NCBI GenBank assembly: GCA_947090525.1
Contig: CAMUON010000001.1
Coordinates: 434,001-498,000 of the forward strand
Reading direction: 5' to 3'
Origin: an uncultured Atopobium sp.
GTDB lineage: Bacteria > Actinomycetota > Coriobacteriia > Coriobacteriales > Atopobiaceae
Length of the DNA stretch: 64,000 nucleotides
Position numbers and translations under genes: made by a program. Each line of letters opens with the position of its first letter. Position 1 is the first letter of the stretch. Positions 24,132 to 33,776 of this stretch are shown here, piece after piece. The notes beneath the pieces were generated by a model. The model had not been told where the DNA came from. It saw only the letters and a list, made by a program, of their open reading frames with translations, and searched no databases.

Positions 24132-25781
24132 ATGGCAGAAGATAAGCTAATGATGGGCCGTCGCGGCTTCGTCAAGGGCTCTATTGCAGCAAGTGCTTTG
24201 GCTATGCTTGCAGGCTGTGGTAAAAAGGGAGGGTCCTCCTCTTCAGCTGGTGCATCCGGCGCAAAAGGCGGAACCATTAAAGTTTATATCAATGAGCCTG
24301 TCGCAATCGATCCATACAACACACAAGAGTCTGAAGGTTCTCAGGTTGAGCATAACCTCTTTGACCCGCTGACGACTTTTGATTGGAAAACCCACAAGAT
24401 CGTTCCTAAGGCAGCTTCTTCCTGGGACATTTCTGACGACGGTCTTACCTACACCTTCCACCTCGTTCAGGGCGCAACCTTCCACAACGGTGACAAGGTA
24501 GATTCCAAGAGCTTCAAGCGCGGTTGGGAGCGTATCGCAAGCCCCAAGATGAAGACTCCTTCTCAGATTTCTTTCCACCTTTCTCCAGTTCTTGGCTATG
24601 AAGAATTCCACAAGGGTCAAGCCGATGAGCTCAAAGGTCTTGAGTGCCCCGATGACGACACCTTTGTTGTCAAACTCAACGAGCCTATGTACGACTTCCT
24701 CTATGTAGCTGCAAACATCGCGCTCGTTCCTGTTCCTCAGGCAGCAGTTGATAACGCAGACGACTTCCTGCTTGCTCCTATTGGTAATGGTCCTTTCATG
24801 ATGGACGGCAAATGGGAGAGCGGTCAGAAGATCAACCTCAAGCGTTATGACAACTACTACGGCGAGAAGAAGGCAACGCTTGATGCCATCAACTTCGTCA
24901 TCCAAAAAGACCCTGCTACTGCATACCGTGAATTTGAAGCCGGCAACATCGACTTCTGTAGCGTTCCTTCTGGTCGTCTTAAGGAGAACCAGGACAAGTA
25001 CGGTATCAGCGCTGATGGTTACACCGTAACCCCTGGTAAACAGGTCCTTACCGGTGCTGAGCTTGGTATTTATTACCTCCTGCTCAACCTTCAAGATCCT
25101 GTTGTCAAAAACGTTAACCTCCGTCGTGCGGTCTGCATGGCTATCAACCGTAAGAACATCGTTGACACCCTCTTCGAGGGCTCTCGTCAGCCTGCTACAA
25201 GCTTTATTCCAAGCGCGCTCGACAACGATCCATTCTCTGCATGGAAATACTGCAAGTACGACAAAGATGCAGCTAAGAAGCTCATCGATGACAACGGTCT
25301 TACCGGTACCGAAATTACTCTTACCTACAACTCCGGTGGTAGCCACGAAGACATTATGTCCGCTGTACAGGCTGACCTCCAAGCTATCGGCCTTGTTGTA
25401 AAGCAAAACACCCTCGAGTGGGCAGCGTATCTGTCTGCATGCCAATCGGGTAGCTTCCAGATTGGTCGTATGGGTTGGGTTGCCGACTATCCAACGCTCG
25501 ACAACTTCATCTATCCTTGCTTCTTCTCCACTGCTGAGAACAACATGGGTAAATACAACAACCCCGACGTCGACAAGGCTATTGCTGATGCACGTAAGAT
25601 CAAGGATGAAGAGGAGCGCAAGTCTGCGTACCGCAACATCAATGCTCAGCTCGCTGAAGATTGCCCCGTCATTCCTATCATGTTCTACAGCCACAACCAC
25701 GTCGGTTCTGCAAAGATCAACCAATACTTCCACAATCCTCAAAACATTGGTGACTTCGCAGTTGCTGAGATGAAGGCATAG
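24132..25781 (+). CDS. oppA: Oligopeptide ABC transporter substrate-binding lipoprotein
   Basis: 549 residues of the SBP family 5 (OppA/DppA type). The N-terminus MGRRGFVKGSIAASALAMLAGC combines a twin-arginine motif (RRGFVK) with a lipobox LAGC, so it is probably exported folded by Tat and lipid-anchored at Cys. Family hallmarks: AIDPYNTQESEG, FHLVQGATFHNGDKV, NLRRAVCMAINRK, WVADYPTLDNF and the C-terminal VIPIMFYSHNHVG. It captures peptides outside the cell for OppBCDF. GGAGG precedes ATG 24132. A terminator follows, so oppA can be expressed above the rest of the operon. Confidence 0.95.
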   Translation: MAEDKLMMGRRGFVKGSIAASALAMLAGCGKKGGSSSSAGASGAKGGTIKVYINEPVAIDPYNTQESEGSQVEHNLFDPLTTFDWKTHKIVPKAASSWDISDDGLTYTFHLVQGATFHNGDKVDSKSFKRGWERIASPKMKTPSQISFHLSPVLGYEEFHKGQADELKGLECPDDDTFVVKLNEPMYDFLYVAANIALVPVPQAAVDNADDFLLAPIGNGPFMMDGKWESGQKINLKRYDNYYGEKKATLDAINFVIQKDPATAYREFEAGNIDFCSVPSGRLKENQDKYGISADGYTVTPGKQVLTGAELGIYYLLLNLQDPVVKNVNLRRAVCMAINRKNIVDTLFEGSRQPATSFIPSALDNDPFSAWKYCKYDKDAAKKLIDDNGLTGTEITLTYNSGGSHEDIMSAVQADLQAIGLVVKQNTLEWAAYLSACQSGSFQIGRMGWVADYPTLDNFIYPCFFSTAENNMGKYNNPDVDKAIADARKIKDEEERKSAYRNINAQLAEDCPVIPIMFYSHNHVGSAKINQYFHNPQNIGDFAVAEMKA

Positions 25782-25806
25782 TCGCGTTACACATACACGT
25801 CATATT

Positions 25807-25847
25807 CTGCAAGGAGCGTCTCTTCTGAGGTGCTTCTTGCAGTTTTT
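25807..25847 (+). terminator. Terminator or attenuator between oppA and oppB
   Basis: CTGCAAGGAGC pairs with GTGCTTCTTGCAG (small mismatch) followed by TTTTTC. It would give excess oppA mRNA over oppBCDF. Confidence 0.8.
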
Positions 25848-25856
25848 CGTTAAATT

Positions 25857-25920
25857 CTTTGTAAATTTTTTCGAGACCGAAGATTATATTCTCGGTTTAC
25901 GCTATAATTTTTACAAATTG
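25857..25920 (+). promoter_or_regulatory. Palindromic promoter region before oppB
   Basis: Nested inverted repeats: TTTGTAAATTTTT (25858 on) against AATTTTTACAAA, and GACCGA against TCGGT(T), surround a perfect -10 box TATAAT at 25903-25908. The -35 region is poor, so an activator or repressor acting on the palindrome is likely. Confidence 0.4.
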
Positions 25921-26067
25921 TGCATCGGTTCGTATAAACCGTTTATTATATTCATATGAGCAGTATATAAGCAGGTATACACAAAAACGCTTGTACATAC
26001 GCATTCGGGGGATGCTTGTGCGCGTGATGCACATACATATATTGGACTATTCAAGGGGATTTTACGT

Positions 26068-27105
26068 ATGGGAAAGTACATACTAAAGCGCCTTCTCCAA
26101 TTTATACCGGTATTTCTAGGTGTTACGCTTATTCTTTTTGCAATGGAAAATATCGTACCTGGTGATCCCGTAAAATTGATGGCAGGAGAGAAGAAGCTCG
26201 ATGCAGTGACCGAGCTTAATATTCGTGCGACCTATCACTTTATCGAGGTAGATGATGGTGGGCACCCGATTTTTGACGACCAGGGCAATACCATTGAAAC
26301 CCCGCTTTGGAAGCGCTATCTCTTATTTGTCACCGGTCTTTTGCATGGTGACTTAGGAATTTCGTTCCAGCGTTCGGGACAGCCGGTTACCTCGATTTTG
26401 CTCGCAAAATACCCTTACACGATTAGCCTTTCTATTGTTGCGATTTGCTTGGAAGCTATCGTAGGTATAGGGGCCGGGATGATATCGGCGATTAAGCGAT
26501 ATTCGTTTTGGGATATTTTTGTCACCCTTGCAACCTCTGTTCTCGTAGCTATGCCAGCTTTTTGGTTGGGTATGCTCTTGCAGCTCTTCTTTGGTGTCGT
26601 ACTCAAAGATCTCACGGACGATGCGTTTTACCTGCCAATTTCTGGTGTCGGTGGCACGGGTTCGAATTTTGAAGACTGGATGTACTATATTCTCCCCGCT
26701 ATCACGCTTGCGAGTGTATCTACGGCATATGTTGCGCGTATCATGCGTTCGCAGCTGCTTGAAGTGCTCAATCAAGACTACATTAGAACTGCCCGCGCAA
26801 AGGGTCTTTCTCGTCGCGCTGTCATCTGGCATCACGCGGTGAAAAACGCCCTTATTCCTGTTATTACCTATATCGGACTCGATTTTGGTGGCATGATGGC
26901 AGGCGCTATTCTCACCGAAACCGTATTTAACTGGCCGGGTGTTGGTTTCGAAACCTATCGTGCGATTACACAGCGTGACTGGCCGACCGTTTTGGGTTCA
27001 GTGACCGTGATCGTTGTCGTGGTGATGGTTATCAATTTGCTCGTCGATATTTCATATGCATTTCTCGACCCGCGCATCCGTTTTGGCTCGAATAAGGGCG
27101 AATAG
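26068..27105 (+). CDS. oppB: Oligopeptide ABC transporter permease OppB
   Basis: 345 residues. Starts YILKRLLQFIPVFLGVTLILF, then the periplasmic-type loop with VPGDPVKLMAG, five further membrane segments and the permease EAA motif around DYIRTARAKGLSRRAVIWHHAVKNALIPV, which contacts the ATPases. A short insertion (HFIEVDDGGHPIFDDQGNTI) extends the first outer loop. It forms the membrane channel with OppC. AAGGGG precedes the ATG. Confidence 0.95.
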   Translation: MGKYILKRLLQFIPVFLGVTLILFAMENIVPGDPVKLMAGEKKLDAVTELNIRATYHFIEVDDGGHPIFDDQGNTIETPLWKRYLLFVTGLLHGDLGISFQRSGQPVTSILLAKYPYTISLSIVAICLEAIVGIGAGMISAIKRYSFWDIFVTLATSVLVAMPAFWLGMLLQLFFGVVLKDLTDDAFYLPISGVGGTGSNFEDWMYYILPAITLASVSTAYVARIMRSQLLEVLNQDYIRTARAKGLSRRAVIWHHAVKNALIPVITYIGLDFGGMMAGAILTETVFNWPGVGFETYRAITQRDWPTVLGSVTVIVVVVMVINLLVDISYAFLDPRIRFGSNKGE

Positions 27106-27116
27106 GGGGAAATGCA

Positions 27117-28106
27117 ATGAAAAGTTTTATGCAACGTATCAAAGATCGCAAAAATCCTAAGCCTGTTGGTATCGCGAGCGCAGATGTGGAGCGTGCACGT
27201 TCTCCCAAAGAGGGAGAAACCACAGATAATAAGCCAAAAACGCGCACTATGTGGGGCGATGCATGGGGCCGTCTTCGTCGGAATAAGCTCGCTATCGTAA
27301 GCGCTATTTGGATCGTGTTTATGATTCTTGTCGCACTTACGGCAGACCTTTGGGTGCCCGATACCCTCGGCAACCCCACTGAAATCAATTCTGCGACGAT
27401 GTCGGTGTCTTCGCGTTTGGCGCCTTCGATGGAGCACCCCTTTGGTACCGATACGCTCGGGCGCGATGTCTTGTGCCGTGTGATTTATGGTGCAAGGATT
27501 AGTCTTGCAGTCGGTGTGTTGGCGACGCTTATTTCTACTGTTATCGGTCTTATTATGGGATCTATCTCAGCGTATTACGGTGGTATTTGGGATACGATCA
27601 TCATGCGCCTAGCCGATATTTTCCTCGCGTTTCCCTACATCCTTTTCGTTATTGCGATGCTTGCGGTCATTGGCTCTGGTATCCAAAACGTATTTTTGGC
27701 TATTGGTGTCTTGGGTTGGCCGTCGATCGCTCGCGTGTTTCGTTCAGCCATTCTCTCGGTGAAATCGAGCGATTTTGTGGATGCTGCGCGTGCGATGGGT
27801 GCAAGCGATGCGCGTATTATCGCACGTCACATTTTCCCCAACTCCGTAGCTTCAATCGTTGTATACGCAACGATGAATATCGGTGGTGCTATTCTTACCG
27901 AAAGCGCCCTGTCGTATTTGGGTATGGGTGTTATTCCGCCCGATCCTAGCTGGGGAAGCATGATTCAAGATGGGCAAACCTACCTGGCCACGCAGCCCTG
28001 GCTTATGATCATGCCGGGTCTTGCAATTCTTACGACCGTTTTGGCATTTACGCTTCTTGGAGATGGTCTTCGAGATGCTCTCGATGTAAAGATGAAGGAT
28101 GCGTAA
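27117..28106 (+). CDS. oppC: Oligopeptide ABC transporter permease OppC
   Basis: 329 residues. A charged N-terminal tail of about 55 residues precedes the first helix (KLAIVSAIWIVFMILVAL). HPFGTDTLGRDVLCRVIYGAR is the OppC signature, and the EAA motif is DFVDAARAMGASDARIIARH. It ends LLGDGLRDALDVKMKDA. It starts 11 bases after oppB. Confidence 0.96.
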   Translation: MKSFMQRIKDRKNPKPVGIASADVERARSPKEGETTDNKPKTRTMWGDAWGRLRRNKLAIVSAIWIVFMILVALTADLWVPDTLGNPTEINSATMSVSSRLAPSMEHPFGTDTLGRDVLCRVIYGARISLAVGVLATLISTVIGLIMGSISAYYGGIWDTIIMRLADIFLAFPYILFVIAMLAVIGSGIQNVFLAIGVLGWPSIARVFRSAILSVKSSDFVDAARAMGASDARIIARHIFPNSVASIVVYATMNIGGAILTESALSYLGMGVIPPDPSWGSMIQDGQTYLATQPWLMIMPGLAILTTVLAFTLLGDGLRDALDVKMKDA

Positions 28107-28109
28107 ACC

Positions 28110-29285
28110 ATGAAGAAAACTACGAATACCAGCGCGAAGAATACCAAGAAGACGAGCATGAAGAAGAAATTCTCATTCGACCTTTCCAAACTGTTTGCCA
28201 TCAAAAAAGGCGATTCAGAGTGGGTTGATCTCAAAAATCAGCCAGTTCCCGAAGGTGCGCACCTGCTTGAGGTCGATAACCTCAAGATGTTCTTTCACAC
28301 CAAAGATGGTGTTGTAAAAGCGGTAAACGGCGTGTCGTACACGCTTGACCGCGGCGAAACTTTGGGCGTCGTCGGCGAATCCGGTTCGGGTAAGTCGGTA
28401 ACCTCGATGACTATTATGGGTCTTATCGATATGCCTCCGGGAAAGATCGAAGGGGGAGATGTGCGCTACCGTGGCCGTTCGCTTTTGAAGATGAGCGAGC
28501 GTGAGATGGAGCACGTACGCGGCAACGATATCGCTATGATCTTCCAAGACCCGATGACTTCGCTTAATCCCGTCTACACCATAGGCCACCAGCTCGGCGA
28601 AGGTCTTCGCTTGCACAAGGGATACACAAAAGAGCAGGCAGAAGCCCGTGCTATTGAGCTGTTGGGGCTCGTGGGCATTCCAAATCCCGAGAGCCGCATC
28701 AAGGAATATCCGCACGAGTTTTCGGGCGGTATGCGTCAGCGCGTGATGATTGCTATGGCGCTTGCCTGCGATCCTGATATTTTGATCGCCGATGAGCCAA
28801 CAACCGCACTTGACGTAACGATTCAGGCTCAGATCATCGAGCTTATGCAAAAGATGCAAAAGAAAAACGGCAACGCGATCATCATGATTACGCACGATTT
28901 GGGTGTTGTCGCAGACGTTGCCGACAAGATTATGGTGATGTACGCGGGCTCGCCTGTGGAATTTGGTACGGCAGAAGAGATTTTTTACCATCCAATTCAT
29001 CCATATACCTGGGGACTTTCGCGCTCAATTCCAGATCCTGTGATGACGGAGAAAAAGCCGCTTACCCCCATCGAAGGAAATCCTCCTTCTCTTGTCAACG
29101 TGCCTTCCGGCTGCGCGTTTAGTCCGCGCTGCCCGTATGCGACCGATCTGTGCCGTACAAAGCGGCCGGAGCTCTTTGTGAGCGAGACGGGGCATTATTC
29201 ACGTTGTCATTATTCAAGTGATCCGGAATTTGTACGTGCGCATGCACCTGCCAATTCCCGTACGAAGAAGGGGGGTACCAAGTGA
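28110..29285 (+). CDS. oppD: Oligopeptide ABC transporter ATP-binding protein OppD
   Basis: 391 residues. A Lys/Thr-rich start of about 50 residues is longer than usual. Walker A GESGSGKSV, Q-loop FQDPMTSLNP, signature FSGGMRQRV, Walker B DILIADEPTTALD, H-loop ITHDLGVVAD. The C-terminal Cys motif (SGCAFSPRCPYATDLC) matches the Fe-S or Cys cluster of Opp/Dpp ATPases. It hydrolyses ATP for peptide uptake together with OppF. It starts 3 bases after oppC and overlaps oppF. Confidence 0.97.
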   Translation: MKKTTNTSAKNTKKTSMKKKFSFDLSKLFAIKKGDSEWVDLKNQPVPEGAHLLEVDNLKMFFHTKDGVVKAVNGVSYTLDRGETLGVVGESGSGKSVTSMTIMGLIDMPPGKIEGGDVRYRGRSLLKMSEREMEHVRGNDIAMIFQDPMTSLNPVYTIGHQLGEGLRLHKGYTKEQAEARAIELLGLVGIPNPESRIKEYPHEFSGGMRQRVMIAMALACDPDILIADEPTTALDVTIQAQIIELMQKMQKKNGNAIIMITHDLGVVADVADKIMVMYAGSPVEFGTAEEIFYHPIHPYTWGLSRSIPDPVMTEKKPLTPIEGNPPSLVNVPSGCAFSPRCPYATDLCRTKRPELFVSETGHYSRCHYSSDPEFVRAHAPANSRTKKGGTK

Positions 29286-30460
29286 TGAAGCAAGACGAGT
29301 TGAAAGAGACCGCGGCTGCCTTTGCATCTACAGCTTCAGCTGCGCCTGAAACATCTCCCTCAGCTGCGAATTCTTCGCAGACTCAGACTGATGAAGCTTC
29401 ACTTAATGCCCGAGCCCGCAAAGATCTCGCGAGCAAGGAACAAGGGCGTCCGCTCCTTCATGTGGAACACTTGTGCAAAGTGTTTCCCGTTGAGTCGGGT
29501 GCGCTCTTTGGCAAGCTTAAAAAGCGCTATGTTCACGCGGTGAACGACATTTCTTTTGATATTTACCCTGGTGAAACCTTTGGTCTCGTAGGGGAATCGG
29601 GCTGTGGTAAGTCGACGACGGGTCGCTGCATTATGCGCCTGATTCAACCGACGTCGGGCGTTGTGGAATTTGAGGGCAAAGACATCGTAAAGATGAATAA
29701 GCACGAGCTCAAAGCCATGCGCCGCAATATGCAATACATTTTCCAAGATCCGTATGCATCGCTCAATCCTCGTTTGACGATAGGCGAGATTGTTTCTGAA
29801 CCTTTGATCATTCACAATGTTATGCCGTCTCGCGAGGAGCGCATCGATTATGTGCGACATCTTTTGGATGTTGTGGGACTCAATCCGGAGCACATCAATC
29901 GCTATCCGCATGAGTTTTCTGGTGGTCAGCGCCAGCGCGTGGGAATTGCACGTGCATTCGCGTTGAAGCCCAAACTTATTATCTGCGACGAGCCGGTAAG
30001 TGCGCTCGATGTGTCCATCCAGGCGCAGGTGCTTAACCTCCTCGATGATCTGCAAAAAGAGTACGGAACGGCCTATCTATTCATCGCACACGACCTTTCG
30101 GTGGTGCAACATATTTCCGATAGAATTGCCGTTATGTATTTGGGCAATATGATGGAGTATTCCGACTGGCAAAGTCTCTATGCCGAGCCCAATCACCCGT
30201 ATACGCAGTCGCTTTTGAGCGCGGTGCCTATTCCGGATCCGGATATTCAGCACACGCGTAAGCGTATCATTTTGCAGGGCGATCCACCTTCGCCTATTAA
30301 TCCTCCTTCGGGCTGCCGTTTCCACACGCGCTGCCCCATTGCGCAGGCCATTTGTGCGCAAGAGCCGATGCCAAAGGTGCGTGAAGTGGGGCCTGGACAC
30401 TTTTGTGCCTGCCACTTTGCGGCGCCGCATCCCATCAAGGGGGATTCGATTAAGCTCTAG
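29285..30460 (+). CDS. oppF: Oligopeptide ABC transporter ATP-binding protein OppF
   Basis: About 391 residues from ATG 29285, which overlaps the oppD stop by one base; GTG 29282 just before is equally in frame. GGGGGG at 29272 supports either. The N-terminal 50 residues are Ala/Thr/Ser-rich and not conserved. Walker [21 protein letters not shown], signature FSGGQRQRV, Walker [16 protein letters not shown]-loop IAHDLSVVQ, and C-terminal [16 protein letters not shown]. Last gene of the operon. Confidence 0.96.
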   Translation: MKQDELKETAAAFASTASAAPETSPSAANSSQTQTDEASLNARARKDLASKEQGRPLLHVEHLCKVFPVESGALFGKLKKRYVHAVNDISFDIYPGETFGLVGESGCGKSTTGRCIMRLIQPTSGVVEFEGKDIVKMNKHELKAMRRNMQYIFQDPYASLNPRLTIGEIVSEPLIIHNVMPSREERIDYVRHLLDVVGLNPEHINRYPHEFSGGQRQRVGIARAFALKPKLIICDEPVSALDVSIQAQVLNLLDDLQKEYGTAYLFIAHDLSVVQHISDRIAVMYLGNMMEYSDWQSLYAEPNHPYTQSLLSAVPIPDPDIQHTRKRIILQGDPPSPINPPSGCRFHTRCPIAQAICAQEPMPKVREVGPGHFCACHFAAPHPIKGDSIKL

Positions 30461-30712
30461 CTTTCTCTGATTTCGTATGATATATAAGCTCGCGTGCATG
30501 TGTTTGCGCGCGGGCTTTCTTTTGATGGTGGGTGCGCGGGTTTTCTTGTGTGAGCGGTGCGCGAGTTTTGTGTCGATGGTTGCGCAGTTTTTGGCATTCA
30601 TGAACGCAGATATGTATAGGCTGTGTGCAAGTATCTCGTATAAAGTTTTTTGCATTTGAGTCTTGCGCCGGCGCCTGCGATCGTGGTAATATCATTTCCG
30701 CAACACACTCAC

Positions 30713-30803
30713 GTCGGAGTGGCGGAATTGGCAGACGCGCTAGCTTGAGGTGCTAGTGACTGACTAAAAGGTCGTGCGGGTTCAAGTCCCGCCTCCGACA
30801 CCA
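30713..30803 (+). tRNA. tRNA-Leu (GAG)
   Basis: A class II tRNA with acceptor GTCGGAG/CTCCGAC, D-loop with AATTGGCAGAC, anticodon loop TTGAGGT (anticodon GAG), a long variable arm (GACTGACTAAAAGGTCG), T-arm CGGGTTCAAGTCCCG and encoded CCA. Confidence 0.97.
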
Positions 30804-30813
30804 GAATTTTAAC

Positions 30814-30837
30814 AGGACTCTCTTTGAGTCCTTTTTT
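30814..30837 (+). terminator. Terminator after tRNA-Leu
   Basis: AGGACTC-tcttt-GAGTCCT followed by TTTTT. Confidence 0.9.
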
Positions 30838-30876
30838 ATTAGCCTCATACAATACTCTTGGTAGGGAGGTTGTTCT

Positions 30877-33672
30877 GTGGATGTTGAAGCTGTAGGGGAT
30901 GCATTGGATGAAGCAGGTGAGAAAGGCAAGGCGGGCGTGCCAGGCGAGGTGCTGAGCGCGGTGCCAGCTGCTGCGGGCGAGGTGACAAACGTTTCGGATG
31001 CGGAGCTGGGCGAAACAGGCAAGCCCGGCACAGAAGACGCTGCGAATCCGGCTTGCGCTCTTCATGAAGAAGCGCCTGTTCATTCGTGTAGCTGCGTGAG
31101 GGATGCGGCGAGCGACGATTGTCTTTCTGATTTAAGCGCATCTGTTCGCGCTCAAGCCTTTTTTGATCTCTTTGAACATACGTCAAATGCAGTCATCTTG
31201 TTTGATGACAAAGGAGAAATTCTCGCGGCTAATAGCCCTGCTGAGCACCTATTTTGCACGGAGGCTGAGCATTTAACATCACGTACCATTCAATCAATTT
31301 TTGCTTCTGAAAAAGGAGTTGCGGGTGCTGCAGCTGCTGTGGAGCCCGCGGCTGCTTCCGCAGCTTCCGCGCCCGCGCGCGCAAGCGCTGATACTGCAGA
31401 TGCTCTACCATCTGTAGCAACTTCGCTCGATGCGCTCAGCTTTTTTCCAGGCGATGAGCAGCTCGTATCTCCGGGTCGTGTGACCGTAGTTTGCCCAGAT
31501 AAAGAGGGTAAGGAACGAGAGCTTTCGGTTGTGTGTACCCGTTTGGTGAGCAATACTTGCGCTCAGCACGCGCTTCTTTCAAAGGCAGATGAAAGCTGTG
31601 GGTTCTACCTCCTAATTGGCCGCTGTTTGGATCCTGATCAGTATATGAGCGCCAATTATAATCATGTGCTGGGCGAGTTGGGGCGTGCGAATAAGCGGCT
31701 TGCGGGGACGCTGCAGATTGTTTTGCGCTCGCTGGATGCGAAGGATACGAATACGCTCCTTGCGCGTGTGCTTGCGCTTATTTCTGAGACTATGGATGCG
31801 ACGTCTTCTTTATGTTATCTGCACGAAGACAATATGTTGCACCTAGCGGGTGCCTATCCAAGCGTTGCGGATGCGGGCGGAGCTGCGGGTGTGAGTGCGG
31901 ACGCTCCAAGCGCTGACAATGCAAGCACTGACACTGCAAGCGCATCTCCTTCACCTCACGCACATCCAGCTCCAGCGCTTCTTTCGGTTGGTGCAGAAGA
32001 TGCACTTCGGGCACTGTATTTTGGGAGCGGAAAAAGTTTGCGCCTGCGCATTCTTCCCACGCGCAGAACATCCAATTTTCCCAGTTCAAACGACCTCTGC
32101 GAAGTACTCAATGTCGATACACATGAGATTTTTCTGATTCCGAGGCATCTTCTTCCACATTTTGAGAGCTTTATGTCGGTGCCGGTGTGGTATGGCGATG
32201 AGGTTATAGCGCTTATTCAAGTGGGCTACAACACCTATCGTCACATGCAAAAAGAAGACGCTGACCTGCTCGATTCTGTGGCGAAGTATCTTTCACTTCA
32301 GCTGATTGGCGCGATTTCTGCCGAAAAGGCGAAGCGTAATCACGAGCTCAATGAATTTTGTACAGCGTTGCGTGAGGAAATGTTGAGCGCGCCGAGACTC
32401 AGTGAGGCGCTTCTGCATCGCCTGTGCGCGCGTGCAGGGCATGTGCTTGGGGCAGAAGTCGTATTTGTGCATAGTGAGCCAGACGGGGTCTCTACGGCTG
32501 CGCTCGCAGCGTCCGGACATGCGGCAGCACACGCGGCAGCAAACGCGGCAGCAAACGCGGCAGCACATGCGGCAACAAACGCGCCTGCCTTTATTGCGCG
32601 CGGTAGAGCTATCGCGGATGTTCCTTTTCCACTGCTTGATTTTCTTCCTCTGCGTTCTTTGTCAAATCGGCTTTTGATCACCACCTTTTCGCTTAAAGAT
32701 CCTTTGGGCTTATGGCTTGAGAAATTTGGCATCATGGCGACGGGCGTCCTTGTTGACCTGGGGTTTGTTGGAAAAGTTCGCTATGGATGTGTTCTGTATC
32801 GTCTCCTTGACCGCCCGCGCTTTAGTGCGCACGAGGTCGACTTTATTCAGCATTTTGCTCAAAATATTCGAGATATTAGCAAAAGTGCCCACGCTCAAGC
32901 GCAGGATCGCCATATCGCGCAGGCCCTGCAGACGGGAATGTCCAATGTTTTGCAAGAAGTGCCTGGTATTCGGGCACAAGGTATCTATTCTTCGGCGACT
33001 GAAGCGGCCGATGTAGGTGGAGATTTTTATGATCTTGTGCGGCTTCCGGGCGCACGCGCCTGCGTCATCATGGGCGATGTCAGCGGAAAAGGCGTGGAAG
33101 CGGCGAGCGTATCGGCTGCGGTCAAAACGGCCCTTGCGGCCTACGCGTGGCAGGGACTCGCGCCTTCTGCGATGGTGTCTTTGTTGAATGAATTTTTGCT
33201 TGGGTTTTCGCGTTTGGAAACTTTTGCTACCTTGTTTGTAGGTGTGTGTGACTTGCGCGCTCACACGCTCAAATATTGCCAAGCAGGCCATCCACCTGCG
33301 CTTCTTATGCGTGCGCGAACGGGAGATATCGTGCCTCTCAGTGTGCAGTCGGGCGTGGTTGGGGCGTTTCACGATATGCGCTATGTTGATGGCACAGCCG
33401 CGCTTGAGGAGAGAGATGTGCTTATGCTCTATACCGATGGTACGACCGAGGCGCGCGCACAAGACGGGTCGTTCTTTGGGGAAGAGGGGCTTTGTGATGC
33501 GCTTGTTCGGGAGTATAACGGGCGCTTTGACGGTTTGCTCGCGCGCTTGCTTAAGACCTTGGATGAGTTTACTGCGCAAAATCTTAAGGATGATGTTGCA
33601 ATGGTGGCGCTTCAGTTCTGTAGTGATGAAGCTTGTAGTGATGAAGCTGCGCAGGGTGCCACGCGCGCGTAA
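30877..33672 (+). CDS. PAS/GAF/PP2C-type serine phosphatase (SpoIIE/RsbU-like)
   Basis: 931 residues from GTG 30877 (GGGAGG 8 bases upstream). An Ala/Glu-rich unstructured start is followed by a PAS-like region (FDLFEHTSNAVILFDDKGEILAAN, about 90-145) carrying an Ala-rich insertion, a GAF-like region (about 290-470) and a PP2C phosphatase domain (about 690-925). The last has GGDFYDLVRL, MGDVSGKGVEAA (metal-binding D734), GHPPALLM, LMLYTDGTTEA and the closing LKDDVAMVAL. It should dephosphorylate an anti-sigma antagonist in response to a signal sensed by PAS/GAF. The next gene encodes such a STAS domain fused to a kinase, so the two probably form one pathway. The run GHAAAHAAANAAANAAAHAA near residue 550 is a slippage-prone insertion. 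Confidence 0.9.
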   Translation: MDVEAVGDALDEAGEKGKAGVPGEVLSAVPAAAGEVTNVSDAELGETGKPGTEDAANPACALHEEAPVHSCSCVRDAASDDCLSDLSASVRAQAFFDLFEHTSNAVILFDDKGEILAANSPAEHLFCTEAEHLTSRTIQSIFASEKGVAGAAAAVEPAAASAASAPARASADTADALPSVATSLDALSFFPGDEQLVSPGRVTVVCPDKEGKERELSVVCTRLVSNTCAQHALLSKADESCGFYLLIGRCLDPDQYMSANYNHVLGELGRANKRLAGTLQIVLRSLDAKDTNTLLARVLALISETMDATSSLCYLHEDNMLHLAGAYPSVADAGGAAGVSADAPSADNASTDTASASPSPHAHPAPALLSVGAEDALRALYFGSGKSLRLRILPTRRTSNFPSSNDLCEVLNVDTHEIFLIPRHLLPHFESFMSVPVWYGDEVIALIQVGYNTYRHMQKEDADLLDSVAKYLSLQLIGAISAEKAKRNHELNEFCTALREEMLSAPRLSEALLHRLCARAGHVLGAEVVFVHSEPDGVSTAALAASGHAAAHAAANAAANAAAHAATNAPAFIARGRAIADVPFPLLDFLPLRSLSNRLLITTFSLKDPLGLWLEKFGIMATGVLVDLGFVGKVRYGCVLYRLLDRPRFSAHEVDFIQHFAQNIRDISKSAHAQAQDRHIAQALQTGMSNVLQEVPGIRAQGIYSSATEAADVGGDFYDLVRLPGARACVIMGDVSGKGVEAASVSAAVKTALAAYAWQGLAPSAMVSLLNEFLLGFSRLETFATLFVGVCDLRAHTLKYCQAGHPPALLMRARTGDIVPLSVQSGVVGAFHDMRYVDGTAALEERDVLMLYTDGTTEARAQDGSFFGEEGLCDALVREYNGRFDGLLARLLKTLDEFTAQNLKDDVAMVALQFCSDEACSDEAAQGATRA

Positions 33673-33776
33673 GCAGGGTGTGGCGTGTGAGCTGGGCGCG
33701 GCGTGTGAGTCTGGCATGTGCCGTGTGAGTCTGGCGTGTGCCGCGCGCGTAAAAGTCGTGCATAAGGCATATAAAA

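Noticed and set aside
24243..25742. A 499-codon open frame antisense to oppA
   Set aside because: It mirrors the codon pattern of oppA, lacks a ribosome site and has no family-like sequence.
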